Below are positions 54,067 to 61,352 of a stretch of 64,000 nt of DNA, piece by piece. The notes beneath the pieces are model-generated. The model saw only the letters and a list, made by a program, of their open reading frames with translations. It ran no database searches and was not told where the DNA came from. Location of the stretch: assembly GCF_007860135.1 (NCBI RefSeq), contig NZ_SJPV01000013.1:72702-136701 (forward strand), written 5' to 3'. How positions within the stretch are numbered: position 1 is the stretch's first letter; every line of letters begins with the position of its first letter. The translations under genes were made by a program, and so were the position numbers. Source of the DNA: Novipirellula artificiosorum. Lineage in GTDB: Bacteria; Planctomycetota; Planctomycetia; Pirellulales; Pirellulaceae.

Positions 54067-54867
54067 TTACTCGTCTTCCAGGATCATGATTTCAACCTTT
54101 CGAAAGTCGATCGGATGGCTTTCTGATTGCAGCGAGATCGAACCGCCCGAGAGCTGGACGGTGCCTTGCTTTTCCGCCAATTCTTTGGCATGACCGTCGC
54201 GTTCATCGAGTTGGGGTTGGCCGTATTGGAGTACGGTTTTTCCGTCGATGATGTGCTTGATCAAACGGTTGCCATGCACTTCGATTTCGACCGTGACCCA
54301 TTGCTCGCCATGGTACGTTTCCGACGTCGAACTGGTGCAGTGTGGCATAAACAAGTCGCCGTTCATGACCACATTGGTGCCCGGGGTGCAAAGGTTCGCG
54401 GTGGTTCGCTTGTCCTTGCCATTCCCGCCAAGCAGTTGAACTTCGATCGACACCGGAAAATCTTGATCCACTGCCATTGTCTTTGGGTCTTCACCATGAA
54501 TCATCACGCCACTGTTACGAGTGGCCCAACCCGGCCCCCCTTTGCACTGGTCGCCCACAAAGCGGTGCTCCACGCGAAAACGATAATTCGAAAAGGGTTG
54601 GTTGTAGAACAGATGGCCGAACGTTTGGTCAAACGCCTCGTAGCCATCGTAGCGAACCTTCAATAACCCGTCTTCGACGCGGAAGGTATTGGCAAAATTA
54701 TCACCAAGTTCATGGTTGCGGATCTTAGGGGTCCAACCCTCAAGATCCTTGCCGTTGAAAAGCGAAACCCATTTCCCAACCGTCGGTTCCTCTGCGTGGG
54801 TCGAGGTCGCAAGGCTCAAGAGACAGAACGAGGTGGCAAGGATTGCAGACAGAAGCAGTCGGTTCAT
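54067..54867 (-). CDS. Exported DUF1080 protein
   Basis: 266 residues from ATG 54867, where the signal peptide begins (LLLSAILATSFCLLSLATST). The domain starts WVSLFNGKDLEGWTPKIRNH, with DGLLKVRYDGYEAFDQTFGH, GPGWATRNSGVMIHGEDPKT and HIIDGKTVLQYGQPQLDE. Part of a DUF1080-NagB-TauE operon on the minus strand. Possible 3-keto-glycoside or related activity, as for the gene at 28243. Confidence 0.87.
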   Translation of the reverse strand: MNRLLLSAILATSFCLLSLATSTHAEEPTVGKWVSLFNGKDLEGWTPKIRNHELGDNFANTFRVEDGLLKVRYDGYEAFDQTFGHLFYNQPFSNYRFRVEHRFVGDQCKGGPGWATRNSGVMIHGEDPKTMAVDQDFPVSIEVQLLGGNGKDKRTTANLCTPGTNVVMNGDLFMPHCTSSTSETYHGEQWVTVEIEVHGNRLIKHIIDGKTVLQYGQPQLDERDGHAKELAEKQGTVQLSGGSISLQSESHPIDFRKVEIMILEDE

Positions 54868-54962
54868 GGGGGTACAACTCCAAAAGGCGGGGAAGGTCAG
54901 ATTGAACGGGGGCAATTCTTTCAGAAAGGAATTCTACACAAAAGTGGTGCCAGCGTGGTGTG

Positions 54963-56807
54963 TCACTCGGCCGCAGCTTCTTTGTGTTCCATCAGCCGTT
55001 GGTTGTAGGCGGAGATCACTTCTTTACGGCGAATCATGCCAAGCAGCTTCGTTTTGTTCTTGGGTTCGATGACAGGCAACTCATCGACATTCATGGAGGT
55101 AAACCGCTTCAACGCCGTGTTCAAGTCGTCATCAGGACCGACACTCGTGAAATTGGTGACCATGACATCACGCGCGACGGCCAACTCCCACAACGTGTCA
55201 TCGTAGAGATACGATCGAACGTCGTTGTCTGTGAAAATGCCGACGATCGAGTTCTCGGCGTCCACGACCGGGAAGTAGTGCTGGTGGTTGCGAGCCAGTC
55301 GATGCACAATGTCATCGAGCTTCATGCCTTCGGGAATCAGTATCAACTTGCGTTCCGGCTTAAACACGTCACGGACGCGAAGTCCTTCGAGAACATCAAT
55401 GATGAAGTCACCTCGATGGGCTTTCGAATCCATTCGCGTGGGGACTTGTTTTCGGTACAGCGTCCAATTTTGGCTGGTCACAAAGGTCAACGTCACGACC
55501 AACATCGTGGGGACCAACAAGCCAAAGTCGCCGGTCATCGCGCGAACCATGATGATCGTCGACACCGGCGCTCGCGCGACTCCCGCGAAAAAGCCGGCCA
55601 TGCCGACCACGGCGAAGGCTTCGGGCTCCGTGACGACGGACGGCCAAATGGACTGGAACCCCAATCCGACTGCCGCTCCGAGGCAACCGCCAATCACCAT
55701 CGACGGACCGAACACACCACCCGAGCCGCCCGAACTGATCGTCAGGGAGGTGGTCGCAATTTTCGCGAATGCGATGGTCAGCAGCAGCGGAACGCCAAGA
55801 TCAGCCGCGGACGTCAACGCCGTTTGCAGCGTGCCGTAGCCCGTTCCGAGTGTGGCGAACACTCGCGTGTCGCCCTGAAAAAGGTGCAACAGTCCGATCG
55901 CAAGGATCCCTGCAAAACCCGCTCCGATCGCAGGTCGGATGTGAGGGATGATCGGCAAACGATGGAACAGATCGTGGGTGCCGTAGAAGGTCTTCACATA
56001 GATCATGCCGACGATGGTCAAGATGACGGCCAACGCAGCATACGGGATCAACTCGATCGGCGAGTTGAAAGAATGTTCGAGCGCGTCGCCAAACAACGGC
56101 ATGAAGCGTGTCTCGGCGGGCAGCGATTGCGTGTAGACGCTGTACGCGACGATCGATGAGGTTGCGGCCGGCACGATCACGTCCGCTTCTAAGTCTGCGT
56201 CGCTGTAGAGAATTTCACCCGCGAAAACCGCTCCTGCTAAGGGAGCACGGAAGATCGCTCCGACACCGGCTCCCATCCCCGCGGCCAACATGATGCGACG
56301 ATCACGGTGCGACAGTTTGAGTTTGGTTCCAAGCCAAGAGCCAAAACCCGCACCGATTTGCGCAATCGGACCTTCCCGTCCACCCGAACCGCCGGTTCCC
56401 AAGGTAATGGCAGAGGCAATCGTCTTGATGAAGGGGATTCGTCCGCGGATGACACCCCGTTTATTGTGGAAGGCGTCGATCGCCGCGTCCGTGCCGTGTC
56501 CTTCAGCTTCGGGAGCAAACGTGTAGATGAGCAGCCCCGAAATCAATCCACCGATCATCATGATCAAGACAATCATCCAAGGCACCATCGTGCCACTGGG
56601 GTGCTCGAACAAAACGTGCTCGCCGGCCGCTTCGGGAGGTGCGTAACCTGCAAACTGGCTGAGCGAGACGTGGACGACTAACTGGCCAAGGAGCTGAAAA
56701 ATGATCGCGCCAAGTCCAGCGACGACGCCGACCAGCGATGCCAGCACAATCCATTTACCAGAGGAGCGGAGATCAAAAGACTCCAAAATTGTTCGGATAG
56801 CTTTCAC
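54963..56807 (-). CDS. ClC-type chloride channel/transporter with CBS pair
   Basis: 614 residues: about 11 membrane helices with the chloride filter GTGGSGGREGPIAQIGAG (gating glutamate E145) and SGGSGGVFGPSMVIGGCLGA, then two CBS domains (IVHRLARNHQHYFPVVDAEN, IVGIFTDNDVRSYLYD; VDELPVIEPKNKTKLLGMIR). ClC proteins exchange chloride and protons or conduct chloride; the CBS pair usually senses nucleotides. It stands alone in the minus direction. Confidence 0.92.
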   Translation of the reverse strand: MKAIRTILESFDLRSSGKWIVLASLVGVVAGLGAIIFQLLGQLVVHVSLSQFAGYAPPEAAGEHVLFEHPSGTMVPWMIVLIMMIGGLISGLLIYTFAPEAEGHGTDAAIDAFHNKRGVIRGRIPFIKTIASAITLGTGGSGGREGPIAQIGAGFGSWLGTKLKLSHRDRRIMLAAGMGAGVGAIFRAPLAGAVFAGEILYSDADLEADVIVPAATSSIVAYSVYTQSLPAETRFMPLFGDALEHSFNSPIELIPYAALAVILTIVGMIYVKTFYGTHDLFHRLPIIPHIRPAIGAGFAGILAIGLLHLFQGDTRVFATLGTGYGTLQTALTSAADLGVPLLLTIAFAKIATTSLTISSGGSGGVFGPSMVIGGCLGAAVGLGFQSIWPSVVTEPEAFAVVGMAGFFAGVARAPVSTIIMVRAMTGDFGLLVPTMLVVTLTFVTSQNWTLYRKQVPTRMDSKAHRGDFIIDVLEGLRVRDVFKPERKLILIPEGMKLDDIVHRLARNHQHYFPVVDAENSIVGIFTDNDVRSYLYDDTLWELAVARDVMVTNFTSVGPDDDLNTALKRFTSMNVDELPVIEPKNKTKLLGMIRRKEVISAYNQRLMEHKEAAAE

Positions 56808-56963
56808 GATTCACGTGAGGAAGATAGAAGTGGGCCACGACCAGGGGCCGCCAAACGGAACAGGTCACTCAAGCGACGTCGCCCGCTCGAGATCAACACG
56901 ATAACGGTTCGCTACCGAATCGACAACGCGTCGCAAATCGAGCTCGCGATCTCCGTTCCCAGC

Positions 56964-57701
56964 TCAATTCAGGCTAAAGGGTGGCGGAAATGGCGGATTG
57001 CCGCCCGAACCGGCGTCTCCCGATTGCTCCTCGATCGATACCGAACTCAGCTGAACCGTACCACTTCGCAGCAACTCAATCAGTTCGATGGCCCGTTCGT
57101 CTACGTTCGCGATGTTCAGTAGCCTCAGCTTTGCCTGCACCTCGAACGGCAACGTGTAAGAAATGATGTCGGTGATCGGCCCCAATCCCATCTGCCCAGC
57201 CATCAATTCGGTCAGACTTTGCGTTGCTTGCTGACTCGGCGGGATCACTGTCGCAAATGCCTCGAGCAGTTTCTTCTTGACCTCACGCCGAGATTCTGCC
57301 CCGGCCGGTGGATAGATATCGGGGTGCACCTCGACCTCGGCGGTTCGAAAAGAGCGGCCCGTATCAAGTTCACGGATAATGGTTGCCCGCTTGGTTCCGA
57401 CCAATAAGAGGTTATGCCGGTCGTTTTCGAGTTCGGCGTGCGACAGGATGCGACCGATACAGACCGTCGTTGCAATCGGTGGCGAATCGGCTTTGACCGC
57501 TGAAATACCCCCAGTCAGCGTGGCCATGGCGATCAATCGGTCCGATGACAGCGATTCGGTGAGCATTTCGCAATACCGAGGTTCAAAAATGTGCAGCGGC
57601 TGCATCGCATGAGGAAACAGGACCAAATCGGGTAACGGAAACAAACGCACCCGGCCGTCAAAGTCGTCGGGCAACTGCATCACGTCGTCCAAGTCGTTCA
57701 C
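56964..57701 (-). CDS. LON peptidase substrate-binding domain protein
   Basis: 245 residues. RVRLFPLPDLVLFPHAMQPL, HIFEPRYCEML and GRILSHAELENDRHNLLLVG are the LON N-terminal domain; no ATPase or protease domain follows. Such stand-alone domains may help present proteins for proteolysis. The tail is acidic and proline-rich. Divergent from dcd. Confidence 0.87.
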   Translation of the reverse strand: MNDLDDVMQLPDDFDGRVRLFPLPDLVLFPHAMQPLHIFEPRYCEMLTESLSSDRLIAMATLTGGISAVKADSPPIATTVCIGRILSHAELENDRHNLLLVGTKRATIIRELDTGRSFRTAEVEVHPDIYPPAGAESRREVKKKLLEAFATVIPPSQQATQSLTELMAGQMGLGPITDIISYTLPFEVQAKLRLLNIANVDERAIELIELLRSGTVQLSSVSIEEQSGDAGSGGNPPFPPPFSLN

Positions 57702-57915
57702 TCAAAACCTCTTGATTCGCACACGCTGATCTTCCCCAAGCGATGAACCGTCAAAGACAACCCGGTCGGATCTACCCACAAATATATCCGACCAAGAGCA
57801 TCTTGTGGGCCCACAAATCATTGACTCCAGCCCAATCGTCGCAGACAATCAGATCTATCGCCGTGGCGAGAACTTTTTCGACAAAGCCTTCCACTGAACC
57901 CCCACAAGATTACCA

Positions 57916-58494
57916 ATGCTTCTATCGGGTGACGAAATTAGGCGTAGGTTAAACGGTGACTTGGTCATCGATCCGTTTGACGCTGACCGGATCAACCCCA
58001 ACAGCTACGACTTGTCGCTGCACCACGAATTGCTCGTCTACGAGGAAGTGGTACTCGATGCAGCCACGCCGAACCGCTACCGGCGGCTGGAAATTCCCGA
58101 CGAGGGGCTGACGCTACAGCCCGGCCAACTGTATCTGGGACGCACCGTCGAATACACCGAGACTCGCGGTTTGGTGCCGATGATTCAAGGCCGCAGCTCG
58201 TTCGGACGATTGGGGCTGTTTATCAATCCCGGTGGAGCACTGGGCGATGTTGGCTATTGCGGTACATGGACCTTGGAAATGCACTGCGTGCAGCCCGTGC
58301 GGATCTACCCGAACATGCGGGTTTGCCAGATCTACTACCTGCAAATCGAAGGCGAATGCAACCATGGCTACAGTGACAAGTATCAAAATAGCCGCGATAT
58401 CCAGCCGAGTCTGATCTTTCGGGAATTCGATTGCGACCAACGTGACGAGCAATTGGAGCTGAATTTCGAGGAACTGCTGCACGGCGTTCGCTGA
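57916..58494 (+). CDS. dcd: dCTP deaminase
   Basis: 192 residues of the dUTPase/Dcd fold. INPNSYDLSLHHELLVY, LTLQPGQLYLGRTVEY, MIQGRSSFGRLGLFINPGGA and GDVGYCGTWTLEMHCVQPVR are the family motifs, with E121 as expected catalytic glutamate. It deaminates dCTP to dUTP for thymidylate synthesis. It is transcribed alone; a strong terminator follows at 58692, after the candidate small RNA. Confidence 0.9.
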   Translation: MLLSGDEIRRRLNGDLVIDPFDADRINPNSYDLSLHHELLVYEEVVLDAATPNRYRRLEIPDEGLTLQPGQLYLGRTVEYTETRGLVPMIQGRSSFGRLGLFINPGGALGDVGYCGTWTLEMHCVQPVRIYPNMRVCQIYYLQIEGECNHGYSDKYQNSRDIQPSLIFREFDCDQRDEQLELNFEELLHGVR

Positions 58495-58578
58495 CGCAAT
58501 CGAGAGAAAACGTCTCTTTCGGGCACGATCTCCCGTTTTTCTGGGCAGAATTGAATCGATCCACCCATTCTTTTTGCG

Positions 58579-58607
58579 CTGACGTTGGCGGCGTTTCTGA
58601 TTAAGAT
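58579..58607 (+). promoter_or_regulatory. Promoter for a candidate small RNA
   Basis: CTGACG, 17 bases, TAAGAT. The predicted start is about 58613. No ORF lies between it and the terminator at 58692. Confidence 0.4.
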
Positions 58608-58612
58608 GGGGG

Positions 58613-58733
58613 CGAGGAGTCTCGACGTGGACTCTACCTGCCACCGGACGCCTTTGTTGGCCCCCTGCGGCGCAAACCGAAGAAGAAGATCGGCCAGTCG
58701 TCCAATTTCCCTCCGGACGGCTGGCCTTTTTTT
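58613..58733 (+). ncRNA. Candidate small RNA of about 120 nt
   Basis: A non-coding stretch with its own promoter-like sequence and a strong intrinsic terminator. Internal complementarity includes GAGTC with GACTC near the 5' end and GAGG / CCCC words. I do not recognise 6S, tmRNA, SRP or RNase P motifs. It could instead be the 3' untranslated region of dcd. Confidence 0.35.
58692..58733 (+). terminator. Rho-independent terminator
   Basis: A 12-bp stem (GGCCAGTCGTCC with GGACGGCTGGCC, one G-T pair) around an 11-base loop, followed by seven T. It terminates plus-strand transcripts from dcd or from the candidate small RNA, before the converging BNR-4 gene. Confidence 0.85.
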
Positions 58734-58743
58734 CCAGGGTGAC

Positions 58744-60228
58744 TCAACGTTCCTCCCGTTTCTCCATCCGGCTTGGTTCTGCTTCCGCGGCGGTCATCTC
58801 GTACGGCAGTTCGAACACGTGCTGGCCAGTGGAATCGGCAAAGTACAGATGGCTCTGGCTAAGTGTCGTGGGGTCTCCGTCCGCCCAGAAGACAAAAAAG
58901 GGATCCTTTGCGTCGATCGGCCGTCGAGCATAGTTGTGATTGCTAGGGCTATCGACCGTCAATTGTCGCGACAGTCGCCAATGTTGGCCATCATCTCGGC
59001 TTTCCCACATCACCATCTCGCCACCGGCTTGGTAGGGTTGCGGCCCCGTCTCTGCGGGAACACAGACCATCCATCGATCGTTCAACAAATACAGACTTCC
59101 CATGTCATAGTTGTGGTCGGCTGAACAGATGATGCTTGTTTTCCATTTGGCACCATCATGGTGAGTGATTCGGAACTGACGTGGATCGTTGGGCGGGCCA
59201 GGCTCATGACCGGAGCTGGTCACATACAAGAAGACCGGGTTTCCTTGGTCGTCAAACGCCATGTCTTTGAGGTACACGTTTTGTCCCTGAGAGGCGTAGT
59301 CGATCACCCGAGCAGGATTTTCAACGTCCGTGAGAGGCAACGACAACGTGCTTCCGTCAACGGAGGTCCATGTTGTCCCCATGTCTTCGGTTTGGGCATA
59401 GTAGATATCAGTACGTGCATCGACATTTCCATTGGGATGCCGATTGAAAAACGTTCCGATCCGGTTGCCGGTCCGGGCGCTGGTCTGATAGTGCCCGCCC
59501 TTTTGATCACCTGGTTCACGGATACCGGCTAGCTTGAGGTCTTGGCTCCAATCTTGTCCATCTCGGCTTCGTTCAAAATACAATTCGCGAACGCCAGTGT
59601 ACTTGGTGAACAAATGCAAGAACCCTTGGGCTGCAACGAAATGAGGTTGAGGGTAAGTCATCTCTTCCTCAGAGACCTGCTCGAATGCATCGATTTGATA
59701 CGGCTTCACGCTGCGATACTTGAAACCGGAACGAGCGGATCCGCGTCCAGAAACGAACACCCAAATGTGGCCACGATCGTCGACGGCTAAGCTTGGATTG
59801 TCATGGGGATCGTCGACGCCGTTCTTGTCATAAACCACGACCGGTTTTGGGACGCGGTTGGTCTTGTGATCGTAGTACGAGACCATGCACAACAAGTGGC
59901 GTTGATCTGGCCCCGTGGTTCCACCGTACACGAAAAAGGTCTTCTCGACGTCGGCGCAATAGATCGCCAAGGGGGTATGTTTTGCGGTGTAGGTTCCTAA
60001 ACCACCCGAATACTTATCGCCAAATGGAAAGGTTGGATCTCGCGATCTGGCTGCATAGACTTCGCCATCCGAACCCTTGCCGTAGAATTGGCCGAGTGTA
60101 AACCAAATGCCCTTGTAGCCGTCAATCCGCCGTGTTGACTCGGCTTCGACTTCGGGCTCTTGAGCGAAAGCCGCATCGGGCAAAAGGGTGGCGACGCAGA
60201 CAATCCAGCCAATCGAGAGGGATCTCAT
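58744..60228 (-). CDS. Exported BNR-4 repeat protein (possible polysaccharide lyase/hydrolase)
   Basis: 494 residues; signal peptide (GWIVCVATLLPDAAFA). GYKGIWFTLGQ opens a beta-propeller with Asp-box-like turns (RSRDGQDWSQDL, ESRDDGQHWRLSR, EDMGTTWTSVDG) and H-rich loops (NPSLAVDDRGHIWVFVSGRG, YPQPHFVAAQGFLHLF). This is the BNR-4 family, which includes polysaccharide lyases of the PL24/25 propeller type; enzymatic identity here is unproven. The DUF6807 gene upstream ends 42 nt before its start. Confidence 0.75.
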   Translation of the reverse strand: MRSLSIGWIVCVATLLPDAAFAQEPEVEAESTRRIDGYKGIWFTLGQFYGKGSDGEVYAARSRDPTFPFGDKYSGGLGTYTAKHTPLAIYCADVEKTFFVYGGTTGPDQRHLLCMVSYYDHKTNRVPKPVVVYDKNGVDDPHDNPSLAVDDRGHIWVFVSGRGSARSGFKYRSVKPYQIDAFEQVSEEEMTYPQPHFVAAQGFLHLFTKYTGVRELYFERSRDGQDWSQDLKLAGIREPGDQKGGHYQTSARTGNRIGTFFNRHPNGNVDARTDIYYAQTEDMGTTWTSVDGSTLSLPLTDVENPARVIDYASQGQNVYLKDMAFDDQGNPVFLYVTSSGHEPGPPNDPRQFRITHHDGAKWKTSIICSADHNYDMGSLYLLNDRWMVCVPAETGPQPYQAGGEMVMWESRDDGQHWRLSRQLTVDSPSNHNYARRPIDAKDPFFVFWADGDPTTLSQSHLYFADSTGQHVFELPYEMTAAEAEPSRMEKREER

Positions 60229-60270
60229 GGGAATGGTCTTTCTTGCGAGTATTGTGATCGAAGCAATGGT

Positions 60271-61305
60271 TCAGTTTCGCGATGCAAAGTCATCGAATTG
60301 GCCGTGCAGCATGTCCGCCTCGGGCTCACCATCGAAAACGACGTATCGGTAGCGTTCCCGGAGTTTGTCACCCGGTTTGAGAACGAAGGCACCATCGACC
60401 ATGGGTGCAAAGCAGAAGTAGGGCTTGCTCGGATGCAAGCGCACCGCCTGAGGGAAGCGGAAGTTGCTGGGGTGGCTTAGCATCGCCATCCCGCACAACC
60501 GGCCATCAACCGGGCCATAAATGCTGACCCATTTTGGGTGCGATGCGTTCCCTTTGAAACGCCGGTTGCCATCGCTCGTCAGAAATTGATGCCGTGCGAC
60601 TTCCATTTCAGGTAGTGGCAAATCGGGTTGCTCCGCTGCCTTCTTGATGTACTGCCCCATCGCTTTTTCACTCGCTTCGGTGACCCACTGATTGCTACCA
60701 CGAAACGCCATTCCGCCATAGTGATACTTGTTGATGGTGAGCTCCGATTCCGCGACGCAGGTGATTTCGGACTCGATGTCAAAAACGACCGCAGGCTCCC
60801 CGGTCGCATAGGCCGTTACGGTCCACACCTCTTCGAGCACGGCGACGGGATGCGCTGAATCGCGAATCGATTCATGAAGCAACTTGACCGAGAAGGTGCC
60901 GGATTGATTGCCGCTCTCGACACGCGTTACAGCCACATGCGATACGCGTCCTTCCTTCTTCAATTGGTTCCAAAAGTCAAGCCGCTGCCCTTCAAATGTC
61001 GTCTGAACGAAGGCACCGAATAATGCGTGCTGATGAGCGTGATCCGGTGCAAAATCACCCGAGACGATTTGGCCGTTTGGTGAGTAAACCGGATGGATGT
61101 AGCCGCTGCGTTGGTAAACCGACTCCATATTCTTCGGAGGTTTTTGAATCGACTTGTTGTATCGCAATGCGGATTTTCCATCAACGGAAACCAAAATTGC
61201 ATCATCGGTCTGTTCGCATCGGACGCGCGGCTCTTGCCCGCTGGAGTCGCTCAACGCAGCGGCCAAAAGCAGGAACAAAGAACACAAGAAACGGAGGGGC
61301 TTCAT
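60271..61305 (-). CDS. Exported DUF6807 (PmoA-like) protein
   Basis: 344 residues with a signal peptide (FLCSLFLLLAAALSDSSG). SGYIHPVYSPNGQIVSGDFA, DHAHQHALFGAFVQTTFEG and KPYFCFAPMVDGAFVLKPGD are the conserved segments of the family known as DUF6807 or 'methane oxygenase PmoA-like'. HxHQH and HPSKP suggest a metal- or substrate-binding site. Despite the label it has nothing to do with methane. In planctomycetes it occurs beside sugar-utilisation genes. Probably co-transcribed with the BNR-4 gene. Confidence 0.82.
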   Translation of the reverse strand: MKPLRFLCSLFLLLAAALSDSSGQEPRVRCEQTDDAILVSVDGKSALRYNKSIQKPPKNMESVYQRSGYIHPVYSPNGQIVSGDFAPDHAHQHALFGAFVQTTFEGQRLDFWNQLKKEGRVSHVAVTRVESGNQSGTFSVKLLHESIRDSAHPVAVLEEVWTVTAYATGEPAVVFDIESEITCVAESELTINKYHYGGMAFRGSNQWVTEASEKAMGQYIKKAAEQPDLPLPEMEVARHQFLTSDGNRRFKGNASHPKWVSIYGPVDGRLCGMAMLSHPSNFRFPQAVRLHPSKPYFCFAPMVDGAFVLKPGDKLRERYRYVVFDGEPEADMLHGQFDDFASRN

Positions 61306-61352
61306 GGTAGGAACTTGAAGGAAAGGGAACGAGAACGCCTGAACAAACCACG

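Noticed and set aside
54960..56159. 399-residue plus-strand ORF opposite the ClC gene
   Set aside because: Very rich in R, D, H and Q, with no domain; the minus strand encodes a clear ClC protein.
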